Assembly: GCA_028622995.1 (NCBI GenBank)
Contig: JAJQJQ010000018.1
Location: forward strand, 2,976,001-3,040,000
Length of the DNA stretch: 64,000 bases
From: Panagrolaimus kolymaensis
Taxonomy: Eukaryota > Nematoda > Chromadorea > Rhabditida > Panagrolaimidae
Reading direction: 5' to 3'
Shown here: positions 48,134 to 59,914 of the stretch, in pieces
How the letters are laid out: each line of letters starts with the position of its first letter
Numbering within the stretch: position 1 is the first letter of the stretch
Program-made: the position numbers and the translations under genes
Notes under the pieces: generated by a model
The model's database searches: none
The model's input: only the letters and a program-made list of their open reading frames with translations
Told to the model about the DNA's origin: nothing

Positions 48134-49093
48134 TCAAATAATATCAAGTAAATGACTAAAATTTTTCCCTCGATCTTTACGAATAATGTTCACGTATGCT
48201 TGAAATTTGCAAAAATCATTATAGGTTGTTCCAACACCCATTTTGTCTGGGCGATAAATTAATGCTTGCTTTTTAATTGCAGCAACAACACGAGTATCGG
48301 TTGCAAGAAAAGGAACATTAATATATTGGTAAGCGTCTTCAAGAGCATAAAATGAGTCAAAATAATTTTCAATAATATTTACCAAACCAATTCCAAGGCT
48401 ATTCGCCATCGTTAACTTTGTTAAATGATAAATAAATCCATCATAACCATAATCACACCATAATAAACCGAGAAAAGCAAAAGTATATTCTATGCTAACA
48501 TTTAATACCATTTTCATACAATTTGCGTATGCTCGATTTCCAGAAATTTGTTTATAATACCATAAATAACTTGAGCGAAATATTTCATATGAGACGTGAA
48601 AAAATGGAATTAAAGCAAAACCCTTTGAAGCGAGATTAGTTATTTCGGTTACATCAATTAACTCATTGCATAATAATAAACCGGTAGAAAAATATGGAAT
48701 CCATAAATTACGATTTTTATCGATTGCATTAATAATTACATTTTCACTTAATTTATCTTTTCCATCTCGAAGGATTTTTTGAGAAAATGAACGAATGTCT
48801 TTACGAAGTTTTTCTGCGGCTTTTATCCTTTTTATCAAAGAATCCGCATAAAATTTAAATTTCTAAAAATTTAGTAAGTTTTTGTGAATTGCATCCATTA
48901 TTTGTAACGACTTTACCTTTCTATCATGAATTAATGCTGTAAGTATATTTAAACTGAGAGTCTTTTTCTGAATAATTTTTTCGTCATGTGTTTCATTTTC
49001 AAAGTAATTAACAAATGGCGTAAGATCGTTATCTTCTTGCTCAACATAAATTTCGCGAATTAAATTAATAATTTTTTGAAGTTTTGAATCCAT
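48134..49093 (-). CDS. Uncharacterised membrane-associated protein with C-terminal J-domain-like segment
   Basis: Two exons (49093-48917, 48862-48134) joined in phase 0 give 301 residues. The N-terminal third is charged and helical. The middle has hydrophobic stretches (GFALIPFFHVSYEIF, YTFAFLGLLWCDYGYDGF) that may enter or touch a membrane. The C-terminal about 60 residues (VAAIKKQALIYRPDKMGVG, then NDFCKFQAYVNIIRK) follow the helix II, loop and helix III pattern of a J domain, but the Hsp70-stimulating HPD is RPD here. In known J proteins loss of that His abolishes Hsp70 stimulation, so this tail may be a J-like fold without the classic activity. The family is otherwise not recognised. Codon use is normal, so I take it as a real gene. 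Confidence 0.7.
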
Positions 49094-49731
49094 GAATAAA
49101 ACAGCAAATTTTAAATAAATAATTCAATAAATCTTAATGCTTTGAATATTCAGGGACTATATTGCGTTTGTTTTAATGAATGAAAAAAAGTTTCACGATG
49201 AATCAATGAAAAATGAAACAAACAGAATATTTTTTACTTGGTCAAAATCAATTTTATAGCCGAACAAAAATGATAAGTAGACATGACTCATACTGCGTCA
49301 AATCATTTTTTCTTCCCAGTTTTGATGAAATAAACTGATTGATTGATATGAATAACAACAGAGACAAAACAATGTGAAAAAAGTCTAGAATGTCAAAGTC
49401 AAGAAAGCATGTTTTTTAGTGAGTTTGCGTTTGTTTGTTCGAATTCGAGGCTATTATAATATAATAAAATTTGATTTTTGAAAAACTAGAATAACGTACA
49501 TGGGTAAAATTAATGCAAATACTTTTTTAGGATAATGTCTCACTTGATTAGTTTCTTGTTTCCTGGTCAGAAGCTAATAAACTATCACAATAATTTTGCT
49601 GATTACACTCTGTTAAAAAATGTTAAAACCGTTACGTTCTTTTTTTGCTCAACGAACGAATGAACAAAAAAAATTACTAGGAAGGATATTCTGCTTTATA
49701 TTTCTCCAAATTTATTTTTCTTCAAATAAGG
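49094..49731. other. Upstream region of the J-tail gene
   Basis: About 640 bp AT-rich sequence upstream of the minus-strand gene. No exon, repeat or RNA gene recognised. Confidence 0.4.
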
Positions 49732-49866
49732 TATCTTAGATAAACTTCGTAAAATATTTAAAATTAAAAATTTTGAATATGTTATCATGTTATAAATGTA
49801 AAATCAAGAGCATAGACTCAAACAAATAAAAGTTATATTATTCTTTTAAAATTAAGTATAAAATAA
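49732..49866. repeat. Diverged duplicate, copy B
   Basis: Second copy of the 47985-48120 sequence, same orientation, about 1.75 kb away. It lies just 3' of the gene remnant whose stop is at 49896-49898. Confidence 0.7.
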
Positions 49867-49895
49867 CTACGATATTCATACATATTTGCTGGATT

Positions 49896-50112
49896 TTAAT
49901 TTTTCGCTTTCCATTGTTTATAAATTAATACTGATAAAAGTGCTGAAGTGGTATTCCCACCGTTTGCAGCAACTAATGTAAGTGCGTCTCTTGAAATTCG
50001 CTCTTCAACGAAATCAGCGGCATCATTTTGATCAAAATATTTATAACAAAATGTTGTTAAAAATCTTTTTAAATTTTTGGATCTCCTTGTTCATTATAAC
50101 CATTCACAAAGC
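49896..50112 (-). pseudogene. Frameshifted C-terminal gene remnant
   Basis: On the minus strand an open frame ending at 49896 reads RFLTTFCYKYFDQNDAADFV, then VEERISRDALTLVAANGG and TSALLSVLIYKQW before the stop. The codons look like genuine coding sequence. Going upstream, the reading NGYNEQGDPK continues only in another frame; the shift falls in a homopolymer (the five T at 50074-50078 on the plus strand). No start or splice acceptor that restores a whole gene was found. The homologous 3' flank suggests it arose by duplication from the neighbourhood of the J-tail gene, although the protein ends differ. A base-calling error in the homopolymer is the alternative. Family not recognised. Confidence 0.5.
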
Positions 50113-50465
50113 GGAGAGATTACTTCTCCTTTCAGTTTTTGACTTTAGTCAACAAAAAAAACATAAAATTAAAAAACTTTAAATAAAAAATTCAAAAAAG
50201 TGAAAAAAAATTAAATCACTATTGTGTGGTGGCGCTCACAAAAAAGGTAGAATGTTACAGAGCGACGATAAAAATACTTTTTGTCGAAAAGAAAAAATCA
50301 TTTTAAAAAGAAACGCGTGAAGAAAAAGAAAAAAAAATAGATATATTGATTTTTTGTTTTGATAACTTTTCTCTTAGTTTTTTCTCCATCAGAAGTGTCA
50401 TTTTTAATGCGGCGATCTTTTTTTTCAGCTGCGTCATCATTTATGTTTATATTTTTCTAAAGACG
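50107..50465 (+). repeat. Inverted repeat, left arm (~350 bp)
   Basis: Pairs with 51965-52315 as reverse complement. Shared blocks include TTTTTGACTTTAGTCAA, ACTTTTTGTCGAAAAGAAAA, TTTTGATAACTTTTCTCTT and CATTTTTAATGCGGCGAT. The copies differ by many substitutions and small indels, so the repeat is old. The arm begins directly beside the gene remnant. Spacer between arms about 1.5 kb. Confidence 0.8.
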
Positions 50466-51964
50466 CTTGAAAAAGGAAAATGCATTAGTTAAAGTTTACA
50501 AACGCAACATCGAAAAACAGACAAATAAAAGCACGAGAGAAAACCAAAAAGAACAAAAATATTATGAAAACGAGAGATAAAAAAAGTGTTTTTTGAAAGC
50601 AAAAGCAGAACGGAGAAACGAAGAATTATATTTTCTTGAACACTTTTACGACCTATAAAATTTTTGGATGAAGCTTGACAATGAAAAAGTTTACCCGAAA
50701 TTAATGAAAAACAGCCATTTTCTGGCATTTCGTATTTTGGGCAACACGTTCCAGAAATGGGTCTTTGTGAACGTTTTATCTCTTTTTTTATGATTTTCAT
50801 GGTTTTTTGAACCCTATAGTCATAGGCCCGCTGCTACCGAACTTTCTTCCGTCAGTGAAGAGACCGTGATACATGTAGTGGAAGCTCGAGGAGTTTAACT
50901 AGGAAGAAAAACGATCCATTTACAACTGTTTGCCGATGAAAAAGAAAAAAGTTTTAAAAATAGTGTAAAAAGCAGACAAACAACAAAAGGTTATTATAAA
51001 ATCGATAAACATCGACGAAAAAAATGAGGCAAAGATTGAAAAATCGATGAATAAAAAAGCTATTTAGAAAAAATGGTTGTTCTAAGAGATGTTTCAAAAG
51101 AATGCTTTATTTTAAAAAATTATCTTTTCTTTTTGAATTTTTAAATTGCAATGTTCGTTTTTATTTTTGTTATGAAAATGAAAAGTTCGTTCAAAAAAAT
51201 AATAAAAAAAAGGATACGGAATTGAAATAGAAAAAAATAAGGTTTTTTTAAATTTATAATAACGTTAATATTTTAAAAACTCAAACATCTTCCAAGAGGA
51301 TGTCCAATCTTTATTCTGCATGATGTGGAAATGACAAGTTTGATACCATCTGAATTCGAAAAGTTTGTCAATCGTACATTTTTTACAGCTTACAAATAAA
51401 CAGAAATTTAAAAAAAATTGATTTTCCTGCTATCAAACATTTACAAATTGAAGGGTATTTTACTCTAAACTTGGATATTATAAAAACCTAAAGTTATTTG
51501 TTGATTTAATTTTCTTTTGCACTACTGATTTAAAAGTTTGCAATATTTTAATTCGCGATGAACAGGATTGTTGTTGAAGGATAACGAAGGGAAAAGTTTT
51601 ATAAAACTTTAATTTATATTCCCATCTTTTTGTAAAAAATGCTTTTGATAACTTTTTTTGCAGATACCAATTTTGTTGAAAGGAATGAGATAGGTAATGG
51701 CTCTGCCAATGATTCAATCTGCAATATTCGGCCATTTCGAAGTGAACATAGTTGAACCAATGTTTTTGAATAATGCTCAAAAAATTCCATAATAATTAAC
51801 AAAGCAATTTTATTAATTTGCACTCATTTTTTGTTATCATCTTTTCACAGTTTTTTCTTCAATCTTTTGTCTTTGCCTTCTTCAGCGGATGATTTCATTG
51901 TTTTTTTTTTAAATCAAAAGATTTTTTAAAATTAAGACCATCGATGCTCAAATGCCTTAAGAAA
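50466..51964. other. Spacer of the inverted repeat with decayed coding-like fragments
   Basis: About 1.5 kb. Coding-like short frames on the plus strand: one ending 50898 (EPYSHRPAATELSSVSEETV, then IHVVEARGV) and one at 51277-51399 (LKHLPRGCPIFILHDVEM, then SLIPSEFEKFV). Around 51.6-51.8 kb both strands contain residual open stretches. None has a start, splice sites and sufficient length to be called a gene. It may be the inside of a dead transposable element or pieces of host genes. Confidence 0.4.
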
Positions 51965-52315
51965 AACATAAACATAAATGACGCAGCTAAAAAAAATATC
52001 GCCGCATTAAAAATGACGCTTCTGATGGAAAAAAAACTAAGAGAAAAGTTATCAAAACAAAAAATAAATATATCAATTTTTTCTTTCTTTTTTTTCACGC
52101 GTTTTTTTTTAAATGATTTTCTTTTCGACAAAAAGTATTTTTATTGCTCTGTAGCTTCTTTTTTTTGTGAACGCCACTAAACACAGGGCTCTTATTTTTT
52201 CACTTTATTTTGAATTTTTGGTTAATCTTTTTTTAATTTTATATTTGCAAGTGTTTTTTTTTGACTAAAGTCAAAAACCGAAAGAAGAAGTAATTTTTCC
52301 GCTCTGTGAAAGGAA
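51965..52315 (-). repeat. Inverted repeat, right arm (~350 bp)
   Basis: Reverse complement of the left arm. In one frame (plus strand, from the ATG at 51943) it reads IAALKMTLLMEKKLREKLSK; the left arm has the same residues on its minus strand. The differences seen in that stretch (ACG/ACA, GAA/GAG, ATA/ATC, TCA/TCT) are all at third codon positions and silent. Confidence 0.8.
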
Positions 52316-55300
52316 TTAAATATATATTATTAATTTTATAACAATTTCAAACAATTTTTAAAATCCGGACGAGGAATGTTGTACTTCGACAAAAAAGAAA
52401 TGGTGGCTGAAAAAACATTATTAATGATTTCAACAAACTAACAATTTTTGGCAAAGAAATAACTAAACAAAAAAAAAGAAAAAAGAAAAAATATAAAGGA
52501 AGTGAAAAAATACAAGCATATATTTAAATATTATGACCTTTGTCTTTAACATAATGTATTAATGATAAAGTGAATTCGGCATATTTTTGGGCGAATGGTT
52601 TATAAAACAAGCTAAGGACTCATTGGGTTTTACTTTACGGAGTTACCTAACTTCTTTTTTTTCTTTCGTTTATGTTCACCTTTGAACGTCTACGTATTTC
52701 ATCAGATCTTTCTCCCGTGGATTACACCTACATATTGTCTATCCTCATATTTTTTTCATTTGATACTCAACATCATTATCTTTCATTCAAATGTTTTTAC
52801 CTATTTTTCTCTTTTTTTTAGGAAGGATGACCATATTTTATTTTTGTATGTTAATTTAACCATTTTCTTTTAATTTTCATTTTTTTTTGGAAGATACAGT
52901 TTAGTCACTTTGCTCATCCATTTTCAGTTAAGCATTTTGGAAGTAAAGAAAAAAGAAAGGCAAAAAAAAACAAAAAAACTGAAAGGTGTTTATTTTTTGA
53001 TACACAGAGTTTACGCTATAAAATCGATTCCCTTTGAGCTATCGTGGACTTTTTTTGAGAAAAAGTTTGTGCGTATTTATTGTTTTTTTACAAAAAAACG
53101 GCGAAAAATAACATTTTTTGTAAAAAAAATACTAAAAGCCTGAATGCACATTTAGCGCCTTTTATTTTTTTTGAATTCTTTTTTTTCTATTTTCTTTTTG
53201 ATTTTTAGTATTTTGAATTTTTAAGCATTTTTTTTTGCTTATTGTTGGATTTCAATACATAGCTTGGTAATACTATACGGGCACAGGATGTGTTTCGGTG
53301 TGTTTTGAAACAACGAGGAATACCACTGAGGTTTTATTTATTTTAGTAGAACTTTCACCATCGAGTTGCGAATTCTTTGGCACTCTAAAACATGTTAGTG
53401 TTTTAACAAACGAGATTTGTGTCTATTCCAAAGACAGTTTTTAAAAAACAAATGAAAGAGAGAAAAAAAATTTTTTTAAACAAATTTCTTATTTTTTTTT
53501 AACAAAGTATTTTTTTGAACCCTTTACGACCTATAAATTTTTTGTAGTAAATTGCCAAATTAAAATTAATATTTCTTTATTTTCCAAAATTTAAATAACA
53601 TAAAAAAAAGATTTTTGTCGAAAGAAAAAAAGTTAATCGAAATGAAAAACAAATAAAATGAAAAAAAGAAATGAAATGGTAAAGCGATTGATGTGCAAAA
53701 TTTTGTAGAATGTTCGACAGGTTATTAAAAACAAAAAATTAATTTTAAAAAGTATCCTCACTATACTTTTTTTTAATATTTTAAAAACTTAACCGGAAAG
53801 AAACAAAATTTTTACATTTCTTCGAGAAAGTTGGTGACTATGCTGTTCCAGATCATGATTATATTCGGAAGAAAGAATGTTTTGTTCACCATGGATTTTC
53901 TCTTCTCACAAAGGTTGTTTTAACTTGATATTTTTTTGATGAGATTTATGTTTTTGTCTTCATACTTTTTTTGTGATTGTAAGAAATTAGATTCTTTTAA
54001 AACGGAAATGAATATTTTTTTAAATAAGATTTTATGATTTTTTTTCTAAACTTTTGAATTTTTTTAATAGAAATCCATGATTATAATTTTTATTTTGTGT
54101 TTCTTTTTGTCACATTTTATATGGTCATTTTAATAGCTAAAAAGTAAATACAGAAAGCAAAGGTATGCAACAAATAAAATGATAAAAACGAGTACGAAAT
54201 CAACCGCGTTAACATACTTGCAATGCCAATAATACAAGTAACCACCGACCGCCGCACTTCTCTCCCGCCCACTGATTGATCTTGAAAAAAAAGCTTGCTT
54301 GCCTTGATGAAAGAAAAGCCTTTTTCTTGCGGCTGTTGTTCGCTATCTTCCTTTTACTTTTCTTTTTGCTTTTTGAAACACATCTCGTAAAGCTTAAAAC
54401 TTTTTTATTCAGCTGCTTCTTCTAGGATAAGGATAAAAGTATGTATATTCTTCAGGATCAACGAGTAACACGGACATACCAACAAGAACTAGATCTCGGC
54501 TGGCTAGGTTTTTGCTAAAGGCTCAACAAAATTTTGTGTATTTTTTTTCTTTTCCAACACTGAAGGAATAAAAAAGAGGAAAAGATGCGCTTTGAAGCTG
54601 AGAGTTGCAAAAAATGCTATGTATTGAACCTCGTAATTTTACCTTTAAAATCCGCACACCTGCATTTCATGATTGTACTTACTTCGGATGAGAATTTACG
54701 TTGCTTGCAAAAAATTTTATGAAGTTTTTGTTAACTTTCTTTCTTTTTTCTTTTGTTTTCACAGCTTTTAACCTTGCGCTTTTTTTTTGTATTCTTAGCT
54801 CGTTACTCATAAAAATCCCAAATCGTGGTAATGTGATTTTTTTGTCTACTTTAAATAACAAAAGTAGCTGCTGCATCCATCAAGCGCGTTTCCGAGAGGA
54901 CATGTTCTTGAGCTTCTTCCCCCGCTTTGTCACTTTCGCGCATAGCCTTTTTCTTTTATCTTTTTGAAAAGTTAACTTTTTTTGCTTGTACTTTTTTTAT
55001 TTTTTATTTTTTTTTTCTGTTGACATACTTTGCATAATTTTGCTTGTTACTACTTATTATCTCATTGACGTACTTTTTTTGGCGTCCAACAAATACTTGT
55101 TGATACATTTTTTCCCAATCAATTTTGCTAGTGGACGGCGTGTCGTGAAAATATTTTTTGCTGCTGCAATGCCAGTTGTTTATAGGTTGAATAAAGCGGT
55201 CTCCCACCACCGCACTCGGCATTTTACACCGTGGGTTCTTTAAACCTGTTGTTGCTGTCTGCAGGGTTTTTTTCTTCAACAACGCTTTATTGAATGAAAA

Positions 55301-55389
55301 CAGTAAAAAAGAAGAGTTGCAGCTATTATTTATGGTCAAAACTTTTGTCACTATAAGATAGAATAAATAAACAAAATTGTTGTATCATT
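52316..55389. other. Gene-poor region with one isolated coding-like fragment
   Basis: About 3 kb. A 47-codon frame at 53785-53928 (plus) reads FEKVGDYAVPDHDYIRKK then ECFVHHGFSLL, which looks like real protein sequence but has no start, no clear acceptor and ends at a stop. The rest is poly-T and poly-A rich. The part from about 54.2 to 55.4 kb is somewhat GC-richer and should include the promoter of the next gene. Confidence 0.35.
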
Positions 55390-57066
55390 ATGTCAGAATC
55401 CAAAGAAGACAACATCACAAAGCCTGAAAGCGTTTCAACAATTGCTGTTGAAAACGGTGTAACTTCTTCAAATGACGATAATGATTTTGGTGGAAGCTCT
55501 TCATCATCATCGAGACCTCAAAGAAGGGTTCAATTTAGTCCACGATCTCAACCATTGATTGATGAAGCGAATAGACTTCTTTCACTTAAACCAACTGGCA
55601 CTCCTACTATTAAAGGTGGTGATTCATTAGAAGTGGAATCGCGCGATCTTTATAGGTCTTCATCCACAGCTTTTGCGGCGTAAGTTGCTGATTTTTATTT
55701 GTCTCCAAAACTAAAGAATCAATAATTTAGTGTTAGACCAAGCAATCCTTACAAGTTGCATATGTCTCCAAGCATTGGTGGTAGCAGCAGAGTTGGGTTT
55801 GAAGATGTGATAACTAACTCTATTTCAAGTCGAAAACCAGCGTGGAAAGAATTACAAGAAAGCATAAAAGATTCTTATTATAAAGTAAGTTATTATTCCT
55901 TTTTTTTAAAATTCTTACTTAAAGGCACATTTTTAGCCTAAGCGAGTTGCTCAGCAACAAGATGAAATTAGAGGTTTTCAAGAATCCTTACTTGAAAGAG
56001 GATCACGAAATCGTCGATCAACAAGTCCTTTTGCATATTTATCCAGGCAGCCATCTCATAGTACATATAGCTCATATGAAAGAGGTAAAATATATCTAAA
56101 AAAATGCCTTAAACTAATCAAAGTATTTCTAGGTCCATATGCCTCACCAGCAGTTAGTAGTTCTCAGGGAATAGAATCATCATTGTCTGCATCAACCGCC
56201 GAATCCAGATATGAACGTTTAGCAAATGATGTTGAAGCTCGTCTTTTAAAAACAACATATGGTTTAACTGGACGACATCGAATACCTACAACAAAAGATT
56301 TTCGTCGAGCTCCTGAAGCCGCGACTGGAAGTTTAACCGAAGCTTATTTGGATGAAGCTGAATCCATTGTAATGCCCAGAACATATTATAGTCGACCAAA
56401 TCGACGCGATCCTGATTATTTTGATTTTGATCTTCAACATTCTGTTGACCTTTTTAGAAGACCTGAAGGTCGTTACGTTCCAAAGGGGTATAAATTTCGA
56501 AATTTAATTGGCAATATATTTAACTTTTTTTTCTTCAGTCCATCATCTTATGATAGCAAGCTTTTGGGTGATTACAGATCCAAAGGTGATGCTCCATTAT
56601 CAGGTCACATGTTCACCCAAGGTGAATCAGACTATCGCTCAACTGGCACATCATTGTTGAGTGCCGCATTGCGAACTCCTTCATTTTGGGAGCATCGATT
56701 TTCTTCAATTGGTAATCAAGTACGCGAATCAAATCCTGTAAGCTTTGCAAGTCTTGAACGGTAAGAGTCTTTAATGATTTTTATAACTTTGAAAATCCAC
56801 TAACATTTTTTTCTGCTAACCATATATAGAAATAAATAACTCAAAATCCTTAAATATTCCAGTAACAGACCTGTACCCAACAGATTCACAGAGTATCGAG
56901 ATCCCGATTTTGAAAACCAGGAAGATGATGATCTCTCTGATTAGTAGCAAATTGCAAGTAGTTCTTTCTATCCTTTACTTCTCAATTCCTTACTCCTCTC
57001 ACATTCAATAATAAATTTTTTAGATATAAGAATTATCCTCGTTATCGTTATCCTTATCGTTATTAA
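55390..57066 (+). CDS. Ser/Arg/Tyr-rich disordered protein with two possible last exons
   Basis: Exons 55390-55679, 55731-55884, 55937-56084, 56133-56487, 56539-56760 and 56863-56944 encode 416 residues ending NQEDDDLSD. The intron 56488-56538 has a GGG|GTATAA donor. The protein is rich in Ser, Arg, Tyr and Pro with a poly-Ser run near residue 36, RRVQFSPRSQPLIDEANRLL, and many SxxR and RxxS sites fit for kinases. Only the stretch SRYERLANDVEARLLKTTYG looks helical. No membrane segment, signal peptide or known domain was found. An alternative last exon at 57024-57066 also joins in phase to the exon ending 56760 and would replace the acidic tail by YKNYPRYRYPYRY. Function unknown; the gene structure is well supported by phase-consistent splice sites. 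Confidence 0.75.
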
Positions 57067-59914
57067 ATGATATTCATATATAACAAACATATCTTAAACG
57101 GAATACTGCTATCCCACATTTAAACAAAAATAAACACTTCAAATTCTGTTTCCAAAGCTTTTTTTTTAATTGTAAAAAAATATTATTGTTTTCCAAATTT
57201 TTGAACTTATTTACAAAAGATTTTTTTTATTGTAAATGTAAAGTATGTCTTGATTTTTTATTCTCCCAGAATAGCATATTCAGCGTTGTGAAAATGCATT
57301 ACGGCCATTTAAACATTTATTTAATTTTTGAATTAACTTTTTAAACTTTTTTTATCGAATTTTTTTTTATCAACGTTGCATTATTGCATTTATTTTTTGA
57401 TAAAACACTGCCATTTTTTAGTGTTCATTCTTTATCACTGTTTTGGATGACGCTTATTTTCGTCGTTTTTTCTTTCTTTCAATGTTTTTTTTCTTTTTGT
57501 AATTAGCCATCCATATTTTCCTTTTCCATTGGATAGATTTAAGCGTAGCTTTTTTTAATCTTCCTTTTCTGCATTTTATTCTTTTTTATGTATCTGTGTT
57601 TTAAATAATATTGACGAATGAAATCCTTAAAAACATTGAAAATGAAAACGAACTCATGTTAGTCCACTTTTTTTTTGAAACTTTATTATTCATGAACTTA
57701 AAAACAAACAAAAAAATGAAGAAAGAAAGTTTCATTCAGCTTCATCGAAAATTGTTTTGTGGTTTTTGTTTGCTTTCGAAGAATGACCCTTTTGCAGCAG
57801 CAGAAAAAAAAGAAGAAGAGATTCATTCCATCGAAAATATTTTGTGTCTTAATTTTTAAAACCTTGTGGTATTCACTCCGCGATGCTGCTAACTTTTTTT
57901 GTTCAATTTATTTTTCTGGCGCCAAGGTTAAGCTTTTTTTATTAAAGAGTTTAAATGAGAATCGAAATAAAAATGTGATGAAGATATGCAAACAATTTGA
58001 AAAATTAAATAATTTTTTTGCTTTTGTTTTTTTTCAAATCATAAATCATACGTTGTCATTTATTAAACACTAATTGCTCGCGAAAAAAAACACAATTTCA
58101 CACATTTTTTTGTTACTCAATTTTTGATGACAAAAAAAACAAATTATTACTTTTTTGCGCACAGTTGGTGGTAGCTGGCAACAGTAGCAGCCAAAAACAG
58201 CATGACCTTATGTTTGTTTTCAAACGTTTTTATTTGTAGCCATATGACAAGAATAAATGATGAGAAGCTTAAACTTGGAAGCAAAAAAAATTAGATGAAC
58301 GGAGGAAAAAAGAATTAAAAAACACGTGTGCAATTAATTTTCCCTTCTATATTTTTTTGCTTCCTTATATGTGGTTTAAAAAAAAGGAAGTTGGTGATTA
58401 TCCTTATTTTTCTTTTTATTTTTTGTGACAATTCATTAATTCCAACAACAGCATTCCAAAACGAATAACATCCTTCTGAAGATGTATCACATGGGCAGCA
58501 GAGGAGCAACAAACAACTTGAATTTAGTAGATCTTCGATTTCAAACGCATTCAGGCGTTTTTCCGAGATTTTTAATCTCCCACTCTTTCTATTTTCTTAT
58601 GAAATAATATTCTTATGCGTTATATATTTTTTTTGCAAAATAAAAAAAGAGCATAATCAGTTCAAGAAATATAAAATAAAAAGCAAAACATTTTTGTTTG
58701 GGCGCGCAAAAAAGCAAGCTTCAATGCATTTTTAAAAAGTCAAAAAGCATCATAGAAAAAAAAGAGCTCTAGCAGGCAGCAAAGAAAAAAAGCGTTAGTG
58801 ACGCATAGCGAAAGAAAAAAAACCGCAAAAAAAAAAGGGTGAAGAGCGAAGAAGGAAAAAAATGTGAAGAAATAAGCAAAATGAAAACAAAACACTAAAA
58901 GGTCTGTCCCGAAAAAAAAATATTTAATGCGCGGGCACCGTTGTGCTAACAGACCTCAGCCCGCGGCTGCTTGTTGGTCGGTCGGCCGCAATGTAATGGA
59001 ATGAAAATAAAATAAGCACCAACGAAAAAAAGTGGCTGCAACCCTAGAGGCTGCCCGGTTGCTTTCGTAATTCTTCCTTTCAATTTATTTTTCTTCTCAT
59101 TCTTCTTACAATGACTGCTCCGACTTGAGCATAAAAAAATTCAGCCGTCTTTTTAATCATCTGTCGGTTAGCTGCTGCTGACTGGCGCCAAGAAAGTGTC
59201 CCGCCCGCAAAAACATCGCCGCCTTCCGCAATTTTACTGCTGCTTCTAAAAAAACACTCACACATCTGTCTTTCACAGCAGCTTTTTACACGTACGGCGG
59301 GCGTGGCAGCATGAACACACATTTATATGTTTTTTTATTCCTTTTACACTCAACTAAAGAAAATAACAAAACTTTGTGCGTGCATAATTTTGTTCGTCTA
59401 AAAAAATTGAAAAAATTTCTTTACAATCACTGAAGAAGAACACACATTGTGTTTTGCGTCACCCACCTTTCATTGTGACCGCGTGGAAAGTATTTTCTGA
59501 TCATCAAGGCAATAGCAGCAAAGGAGTAAACAAACGAACAGTTTGTCACGTTAGTGTTGTTTTTATAACCCCTTTGGCGCCACTAAACTGAATAATCAAC
59601 CATCGCAATATATTTGTTTCCGGGCCAAACGTGTGCGCGTCGTCGTCGTCCAACTACTGACTGCAACAACGAAAGACGAAGTTTTATTCTTCTTCTTTTT
59701 TCTGATCTTGAGTCCTTTAAAAAAAATTTATTTTTTTGCAAAAAAACTAAAGGATCACACGTGCCTTTGAAAATTTGTTTGCTAGTTTTTTTTTCATTCA
59801 TTCATTCATTCAACAACGAAGCTGACTGATTTTTTATTTTTGAAGAATTTATTTCACTCATTTATTGCATATTATTATTCGTTTATTTTATTTTATTTAC
59901 CACTAAAATTAATT
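57067..59914. other. Gene-free region
   Basis: About 2.85 kb of mainly poly-T/poly-A sequence with GC-richer patches near 58.9-59.3 kb and 59.6-59.7 kb (GTC repeats) that may be the promoter of the next gene. A (CATT)n run is at 59795-59811. No exon found. Confidence 0.4.

Noticed and set aside
49430..49470. B-box-like GTTCGAATTC (possible tRNA)
   Set aside because: No A box at the right distance and no cloverleaf could be drawn.
59080..59322. 80-codon minus-strand frame with several Cys
   Set aside because: Lies in a GC-richer promoter-like patch, no start context or homologue recognised.
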